Shown: positions 7,207-11,791 of the stretch, piece after piece
Layout of the letters: the number at the start of each line of letters is the position of its first letter
How positions within the stretch are numbered: the stretch's first letter is position 1
Source of the DNA: PALSA-243 sp049522755
GTDB lineage: Bacteria; Acidobacteriota; Terriglobia; Bryobacterales; Bryobacteraceae
DNA: 11,791 nt
Assembly: GCA_049522755.1 (NCBI GenBank)
Contig: JBEKNN010000274.1
Coordinates: 1 to 11,791 of the forward strand
Direction of reading: 5' to 3'
Notes under the pieces: model-generated
Told to the model about the DNA's origin: nothing
Databases searched by the model: none
The model's input: the letters and a program-made list of their open reading frames with translations, nothing else
Position numbers and translations under genes: made by a program

Positions 7207-8745
7207 CTACATCACCGGCCCAATCCGCCACGGCACAAATTCCTTATGCCCCAATCGCTCCGCGCAAGTGTGCCGGCCGGACGCCACTTCCAGCATCAGA
7301 TCGAAAATCTCCTGGCCCACCTCTTCGATGCTGCGCTCCCCGTCGGCGATGTCGCCCGCGTTCACGTCCATGTTGTCCTGCATGCGCCGGTAGGTACCGC
7401 TGTTGGTCGCGATCTTGATCACCGGGATGGTCGGGAACCCGATGGCGCTGCCGCGTCCGGTGGTGAATGCGATCAGGTTGCATCCGCCCGCCGCGAGGCC
7501 GCTGAGCGAGACCGGATCGTAGCCCGGCGTATTCATGAAGCAGAATCCCGGAGCTGTCACTTGCTCGGCGTACTCATAAACGTCGATCATCGGCGAAGTG
7601 CCGCCCTTGGCCACCGCACCTAGCGACTTTTCCAGAATGTTGCTCAACCCGCCGGCCTTGTTGCCGGGCGAGGGATTGTCGTCGAAGCTGCCGTCGAAGC
7701 GGTTCAGATAGCGCTTGTACTCGCGGATTTTCGTCAGCAGCTTTTCGCCCACTTCGCGATTGCGCGCGCGCCGCACCAACAGGTGCTCTGCCCCTATAAT
7801 CTCGGGTGTCTCCGCCAGCACGGGGGTGCCACCCAACGCCGCCAGCATATCCGAGCAGTGGCCCAGCGCCGGATTCGCCGTCATGCCCGAAAAGGAATCC
7901 GAGCCGCCGCAATTCAGGCCCAGCGTGATTTTCCACGCAGGCGTTTCCGTGCGCTCTTCTGCCTCGGCGCGTTCGATAAAGCGCGCGATCTCTTTACGCG
8001 CGGCCTCCACCGTCGCGCGCGTTCCGCCGCTGCCCTGAACCGTCATGCCCACCAGCCGGTCCGTCGAAAAGTTGTGCCCCTCGCCCAGGTAATGGTCGAT
8101 CTGATTGACTTCGCAACCCAGCCCGAGAATAATCGCGGCCGACACATTGGGGTGCGCCAGCACGCCGCCCAGCGTGCGCCTGAGCTGATCCACGTCCGGC
8201 CCGAAGGCGTGCCCGCAGCCTTCACCATGCGGAAACGCCACCACGCCATCCACGTTGGCGGGAAATTGCTGGCCTTCGAAACTGCGCGCGATCCATTCCG
8301 CCGTGTGCGCCGCGCAATTGCTGGCCGCCACCACCGCAATATAGTTGCGCGTGCCCACGCGGCCGTCTTCGCGCGCGTAGCCCATAAAAGTGGGCGCATT
8401 GCCGCTGCGCGCCGGGATGGGGATATCCACGGCCGGAAATTCGTAATCCTGGTGGAGCTCCTCGTAGCCAAGATTTTGCGTGTGCACGTGCTCCCCGGCG
8501 CGGATGGGCCGTTTGGCGCGGCCGATCGCGTGGCCGTAGCGATGGACCACAGCGCCGGTGGCGATGTCGTGCAGTGCGATCTTGTGACCGGCGGGAATAT
8601 TATACACCGCGGTCACGCGCGTCGAGCCCAGGTCGAGCTTGGAGCCTGCGGGTATATTGACGCGCGCCACCGCGACGTCGTCTTTCGGATGCAGCAGAAT
8701 GGCGGAATTGGCGGACGTGGGAAGCTTTTGAATATCCAGGAGCAT
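7207..8745 (-). CDS. uxaA: UxaA-family altronate/galactarate-type dehydratase
   Basis: The protein has 512 residues, close to the length of UxaA (about 495). It opens with a SAF domain (about residues 14-90) followed by the dehydratase body, with GRVGTRNYI (128-136), SNCAAH (142-147), HGEGCGHAFGPD (173-184), LGCEVNQ (209-215), LNCGGSDSFSG (277-287) and a closing EFVPWRIGP. The conserved cysteines fit an iron-dependent enzyme. Family members dehydrate altronate to 2-keto-3-deoxygluconate in hexuronate breakdown, or act on galactarate; the substrate cannot be settled here. The frame is open to 8946, but family-like sequence begins only at the ATG at 8745; the residues encoded before it lie inside the upstream acetyltransferase gene and look random. 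The ribosome site is weak (AGAGAAGAA). It lies 23 bases after the acetyltransferase gene and directly before hicB. Confidence 0.9.
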   Translation of the reverse strand: MLLDIQKLPTSANSAILLHPKDDVAVARVNIPAGSKLDLGSTRVTAVYNIPAGHKIALHDIATGAVVHRYGHAIGRAKRPIRAGEHVHTQNLGYEELHQDYEFPAVDIPIPARSGNAPTFMGYAREDGRVGTRNYIAVVAASNCAAHTAEWIARSFEGQQFPANVDGVVAFPHGEGCGHAFGPDVDQLRRTLGGVLAHPNVSAAIILGLGCEVNQIDHYLGEGHNFSTDRLVGMTVQGSGGTRATVEAARKEIARFIERAEAEERTETPAWKITLGLNCGGSDSFSGMTANPALGHCSDMLAALGGTPVLAETPEIIGAEHLLVRRARNREVGEKLLTKIREYKRYLNRFDGSFDDNPSPGNKAGGLSNILEKSLGAVAKGGTSPMIDVYEYAEQVTAPGFCFMNTPGYDPVSLSGLAAGGCNLIAFTTGRGSAIGFPTIPVIKIATNSGTYRRMQDNMDVNAGDIADGERSIEEVGQEIFDLMLEVASGRHTCAERLGHKEFVPWRIGPVM

Positions 8746-8768
8746 AGTTCTTCTCTGACACGTGTACT

Positions 8769-9230
8769 CTACAACCATTTTGTCATCAAATACCGGTCGT
8801 GCGCTTGGAAGCCCTCGCGCCGGTAAAGCTCCATCGCGCGCGAATTCGTGCGCGCCACCTCCAGGCGGATAGCGGCGAGACCGCGCCCGCGGCTCCATTC
8901 TGCGGCGAAGGCGATCGCCTTCGCGCCGATTCCCTTGCCGCGCCATGCTTCTTGCAAGTACAGCTCGTCCAGCAGCGCAAAGCGTCCGTCAAATTCCAGA
9001 CTGTAGCAAAGCGTGACGCAGAGATAGCCCACGGGTTCGCCATCCACCGGTTCGCCATCCATGTGGATCAGCCAGACACCACCCAGTTCCGGATTCGCCA
9101 TCAGCCCTTCCGCCGCACGCCGGGCCCGCTCGCGATCGTGCGCAGCGCCGGCTTCGGTATACAGCCTTCCCATCATGTCGAGGGCGCGTTCCAATGTGCC
9201 GGCAGTCAATGCGCTAAACTCGGCTTTCAT
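8769..9230 (-). CDS. GNAT-family N-acetyltransferase
   Basis: The protein has 153 residues with the GNAT core. The acetyl-CoA-binding loop RGKGIGAKAI (97-106) follows a typical strand (ALLDELYLQEAW), and the C-terminal part RLEVARTNSRAMELYRREGF (122-141) is the usual motif B region before the last strands. The substrate, which may be a small molecule, an amino acid or a protein N-terminus, cannot be predicted. The frame extends to an ATG at 9290, but the extra residues are encoded by DNA inside the divergent glycosyltransferase gene and look unlike a GNAT start, so the ATG at 9230 is chosen; no strong ribosome site precedes it. A five-residue duplication (DGEPVDGEPV, residues 58-67) comes from a 15-base tandem repeat. 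The gene heads the minus-strand array with the dehydratase and hicBA. Confidence 0.88.
   Translation of the reverse strand: MKAEFSALTAGTLERALDMMGRLYTEAGAAHDRERARRAAEGLMANPELGGVWLIHMDGEPVDGEPVGYLCVTLCYSLEFDGRFALLDELYLQEAWRGKGIGAKAIAFAAEWSRGRGLAAIRLEVARTNSRAMELYRREGFQAHDRYLMTKWL
9034..9061. repeat. Tandem 15-bp duplication inside the GNAT gene
   Basis: GGTTCGCCATCCA occurs at 9034-9046 and again at 9049-9061, a period of 15 bases with 13 identical positions per unit. On the coding strand it encodes GEPV twice within DGEPVDGEPV. The period is a multiple of three, so the frame is kept. It probably lies in a surface turn between strands, arising by slippage. Confidence 0.85.
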
Positions 9231-9241
9231 TCTTGATACAT

Positions 9242-10693
9242 ATGATAGGAAAAATGCTCCGGAAAATCCCGCGCCTGCTCTGGCTGGCATTTCCGCTGGC
9301 GTATTTCCTCTACTTCTTCGGACTCACAGCGGCGGGAATGGTGGGGCCGGACGAGCCGCGCTACGCCTCCATTGGCCGCGAAATGGCGCGCTCCGGCGAT
9401 TGGATCACGCCGCGGCTATGGGGTCAGCCGTGGTTCGAAAAACCCGCGCTGCTCTATTGGATGTCCGGCGCTGCGTTCCGCTTGGGACTAGGGCCGGACC
9501 TCGCCCCGCGCCTGCCGGTAGCGCTCATGTCCGTGGCGTTCCTGGCATTTTATTGGTGGATGCTGCGGCGCGAATTCGGCTGCGCCGTGGCGTGGTTCGC
9601 CACGCTGATCCTCTCCACGTCGGCCGGATGGTGGGCGTATAGCCAGAGCGGCGTTCCGGACCTCCCGCTTTCGGCTGCGTTCTCTGCTGCGATGCTGCTG
9701 GCGCTGCCGTGGGTCACCCGGCGCGACCCGCGTCTCTTACCCTACGCGTCGCTTATGCTCGGGTTGGCCGTGCTCGCTAAGGGCCCGGCGCCGCTGGTGC
9801 TCGCCGCGCCGCTCGCGCTGGCGTGGCGCAATTTTCGCGACCTCTTCCGCCCAAGTGTCATCTTTCCGTTTCTGCTCGTAGCATTGCCATGGTACGTGCT
9901 CTGCTACCTGCGCAACGGCATGGCGTTTCTCAAAGAGTTTTTCTGGCTGCATAACTTCCAGCGATTCACCACCCCCTCTTTGCAGCACCCTCAGCCGTGG
10001 TGGTACTTCATTCCGGTGCTGGCGCTGCTGCTGCTGCCGTGGACCGCGCTCGCGCCGCTGGCCGCCATTGGCGCGAAGCCCCTCGACCGGCGCCGGCTGT
10101 ATCTATCGCTCTGGACGCTTTGGCCGCTGGTTTTCTTTTCCATTTCCGTAAATAAGCTGCCCGGCTACATTCTGCCGCTGTTGCCCGCGCTCGCGGCGCT
10201 GATCGCTCTAGGGCTGAATGAGATGCGGAATTCGGCGCCGTGGCTGGCGCTCACGGCGCTGTTACTCGTGGCATATCCCATCGCCGCGCCCCTGCTGGCA
10301 GCGGCGATCGGGAGTGGCCTGTCGCGCGCCGCGCGCCCGGAGTTTCAGCCGGTTTGGGTGGCGCCGGTTGTGGTTGCGGCGCTGGTCTGGATTCTCGATG
10401 CGCGCGGCCGCCGCCTCGCCGCTATTGCCTGTCTGACCGTATCGGCCACGGTGGGAATGGTTTATTTGAAGCTGGAAATGGGCCGCACAGCCTTCGCGCG
10501 CAGTCTCTGGAATCGCATTTCCACCAACGCCGGTGGCGTCTGCGTGGCCTCGCTCGACCGCAGTTGGCGATACGGTCTGAACTACTATTCCACCGTACCC
10601 TTGCCGGATTGTTCCCGCAACCCGAAGCCACTGCAGGTGATCGAGCAGCCCGGCCGGCAGCCGGAACTGATGCAGGCGGTCGACCCGCACTGA
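9242..10693 (+). CDS. ArnT-like family 39 membrane glycosyltransferase
   Basis: From the ATG at 9242 the protein has 483 residues and about a dozen hydrophobic segments. After the first helix comes GPDEPRYASIGREMARSGDW (35-54), the first periplasmic loop of the ArnT/PMT superfamily with its acidic catalytic pair DE, then PWFEKPALLYW. Later SVNKLPGYILPLLPALAAL matches the conserved K-x-P-x-Y-x-L-P motif of ArnT-like enzymes. Such proteins use polyprenyl-phosphate sugars on the outer face of the inner membrane to glycosylate lipids or proteins; the acceptor here is unknown. The C-terminal extramembrane part is short (about 60 residues) and has two cysteines that could pair. A TTG at 9233 or an ATG at 9254 (with AGGA three bases before it) are alternative starts. 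The ATG lies 11 bases from the divergent acetyltransferase start. Confidence 0.92.
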   Translation: MIGKMLRKIPRLLWLAFPLAYFLYFFGLTAAGMVGPDEPRYASIGREMARSGDWITPRLWGQPWFEKPALLYWMSGAAFRLGLGPDLAPRLPVALMSVAFLAFYWWMLRREFGCAVAWFATLILSTSAGWWAYSQSGVPDLPLSAAFSAAMLLALPWVTRRDPRLLPYASLMLGLAVLAKGPAPLVLAAPLALAWRNFRDLFRPSVIFPFLLVALPWYVLCYLRNGMAFLKEFFWLHNFQRFTTPSLQHPQPWWYFIPVLALLLLPWTALAPLAAIGAKPLDRRRLYLSLWTLWPLVFFSISVNKLPGYILPLLPALAALIALGLNEMRNSAPWLALTALLLVAYPIAAPLLAAAIGSGLSRAARPEFQPVWVAPVVVAALVWILDARGRRLAAIACLTVSATVGMVYLKLEMGRTAFARSLWNRISTNAGGVCVASLDRSWRYGLNYYSTVPLPDCSRNPKPLQVIEQPGRQPELMQAVDPH

Positions 10694-10715
10694 TGTAACA
10701 CGCACTGATGTAACA
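10686..10715. repeat. Perfect 15-bp tandem duplication at the glycosyltransferase stop codon
   Basis: CGCACTGATGTAACA occurs at 10686-10700 and again immediately at 10701-10715 without a mismatch. The first copy contains the last codon (CAC) and the TGA stop of the glycosyltransferase, so the second copy lies just after the gene. The identity suggests a recent slippage event, or a paired binding site before the transporter gene that starts 28 bases further on. Confidence 0.9.
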
Positions 10716-10743
10716 TGGTACAGTCCCAGTCGGGACGCGATCG

Positions 10744-11787
10744 ATGATTCTGCCTCAAACCTACGCCGTAACCATCTTCCTGATGGTCTTCAGTATGCTC
10801 TGCTTGGGATCGTGGGCCAGTACCTACAAGGCCTCACGTTGGCGTTTCGAGCTCTACTACTTCGATTTCTCATTCGGCCTGCTGGTCGCGGCCGCCATCC
10901 TCGCATTCACCGTGGGCAGCATGGGCTTCGACGGCTTCACGTTTCTCGACGACATGCTGCACGCCGGCAAACGCCAGTGGTTCTTTGCCTTCACGGCGGG
11001 CGTAGTGTTCAACCTGGCCAATATGCTGCTGATGGCCGCCATCGCCGTAGCCGGGATGACGGTGGCGTTCCCCGTATCCGCGGGGCTGGCGCTCATCGCC
11101 GGGGTTGTGATCGGCCGTTTCCAACAGCCCACCGGAAACCCGCTGATGGCGTTCGGAGGCTGCGTTTTGGTCTTTGTAGCGATACTGGTTGCGGGGGCTG
11201 CATACCGGTTCATCAATGAGATCCGGCATGAAGCCAAAGCCAGAGCGGGAAAGTCAAAGAGTACGAAAAGGCCCGTGGCCGTTAAAGGCGTGGTGCTCTC
11301 ACTGCTGAGCGGAGCACTTATGGCGGGGTGTTATCCGCTGCTTGCGAAGGCGAAAGAAGGCGAAGCGGGCCTGGGGCCGTATTCCGTCGCTATGATCTTC
11401 GCCGGCGGAGCATTTCTCTCTACATTCGTATTCAATTTGTTCTTCATGAATCTGCCGATAGAAGGCGACCCGGTCGATTTCATGGAGTATTTCCAGTCTT
11501 CGCCGCGCGCCCATGGGTTGGCTGTGTTGGGAGGCGTGATCTGGTGTCTGGGGATAGTGGCCGCGTTAGTGGCGGCCAGCGCCGAGAATGTCCGCATCGT
11601 GCCGTCCCTCAGCTACGGATTGAGCCAGGCGCCCGCGCTTATCGCCGTGCTTTGGGGCGCGCTGGTATGGAAAGAGTTCAGGGACGGCGACGCCCGCACT
11701 AAGTCCCTGGTCGCGCTCATGTTCATCCTATTCACGGTAGGCGTGACGCTGGTTTCCCTGGCGCAGGCCTTCGCGCGCAGAGCGTAA
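10744..11787 (+). CDS. Ten-helix DMT-superfamily transporter, GRP/RhaT-like sugar permease
   Basis: The protein has 347 residues and about ten hydrophobic helices in two halves of five, separated by a basic cytoplasmic stretch near residues 162-180 (HEAKARAGKSKSTKRP). The start LCLGSWASTYKAS (residues 19-31), the following RWRFELYYFDF, and the FNLANMLLMAAIAVAGMTVAFPVSAGLA region resemble the glucose/ribose porter (GRP), ureide permease and RhaT branches of the drug/metabolite transporter superfamily, which move sugars or related small molecules across the inner membrane. The second half repeats the plan (SLLSGALMAGCYPLLAKA; IVPSLSYGLSQAPALIAVLWG). The substrate is not determinable. The gene begins 50 bases after the glycosyltransferase stop, so cotranscription is possible. 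The ATG at 10744 is chosen because it leads directly into the first helix; GGGAC eight bases before it is only a partial ribosome site. Confidence 0.87.
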   Translation: MILPQTYAVTIFLMVFSMLCLGSWASTYKASRWRFELYYFDFSFGLLVAAAILAFTVGSMGFDGFTFLDDMLHAGKRQWFFAFTAGVVFNLANMLLMAAIAVAGMTVAFPVSAGLALIAGVVIGRFQQPTGNPLMAFGGCVLVFVAILVAGAAYRFINEIRHEAKARAGKSKSTKRPVAVKGVVLSLLSGALMAGCYPLLAKAKEGEAGLGPYSVAMIFAGGAFLSTFVFNLFFMNLPIEGDPVDFMEYFQSSPRAHGLAVLGGVIWCLGIVAALVAASAENVRIVPSLSYGLSQAPALIAVLWGALVWKEFRDGDARTKSLVALMFILFTVGVTLVSLAQAFARRA

Positions 11788-11791
11788 GAAG

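Noticed and set aside
8746..8946. Extended N-terminus of the dehydratase from an ATG at 8946
   Set aside because: The extra 67 residues are encoded in another frame of the acetyltransferase gene and lack family resemblance; the start at 8745 gives the expected length.
10723..10736. Small inverted repeat GTCCC-AGTC-GGGAC before the transporter gene
   Set aside because: A five-pair stem of this size is expected by chance; no operator family recognised.
1..11791. CRISPR arrays, tRNA or rRNA genes, phage genes
   Set aside because: No regularly spaced repeats beyond the two-copy repeats described, no cloverleaf or rRNA-like sequence noticed, and no phage structural or integrase gene among the real reading frames.

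Overview
The window looks like chromosomal DNA of an Acidobacteriota bacterium, most likely from the Bryobacterales (Candidatus Solibacter) group. This is inferred from gene content: a DUF1588/DUF1585 cytochrome-like protein paired with a Tat-exported DUF1552 protein, a large TonB-dependent receptor with a carboxypeptidase-regulatory-like N-terminal domain, and an exported PQQ dehydrogenase, all in GC-rich DNA. No database search was possible, so the taxonomic call is moderate.

Layout. (1) 1-1841, plus strand: the 3' end of a DUF1588/DUF1585 gene carrying a CxxCH motif overlaps the start of a DUF1552 gene by ATGA. (2) 1842-4046, plus strand: a good sigma70-type promoter and ribosome binding site lead into a TonB-dependent receptor gene with three lesions: an in-frame TGA at codon 13, a frameshift near 2205, and loss of the 3' part. 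It is annotated as a pseudogene. (3) 4038-6065, minus strand: a complete exported PQQ-dependent dehydrogenase that converges on the pseudogene, with a 9 bp overlap. (4) 6066-6801: about 735 bp without a convincing gene. It holds two 23-bp direct repeats and an imperfect inverted-repeat pair bounding about 356 bp (probably an insertion-sequence remnant), plus a strong palindrome that could be a terminator. (5) 6802-9230, minus strand: a tightly packed four-gene array in transcription order GNAT acetyltransferase, UxaA-family dehydratase, HicB-like antitoxin and HicA-like toxin. The hicBA pair starts one base after the dehydratase stop. (6) 9242-11787, plus strand: an ArnT-like family 39 membrane glycosyltransferase, then a ten-helix drug/metabolite-type transporter of the GRP/RhaT kind.

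How the genes relate. The dehydratase (sugar acids), the PQQ dehydrogenase (periplasmic sugar or alcohol oxidation) and the transporter fit a carbohydrate-degrading lifestyle, but they are not one operon. I did not find a clearly new multi-gene system. The items most worth a second look are the decaying receptor with an intact promoter, the hicBA pair coupled to the dehydratase gene, and the small repeat-bearing element near 6300-6650.
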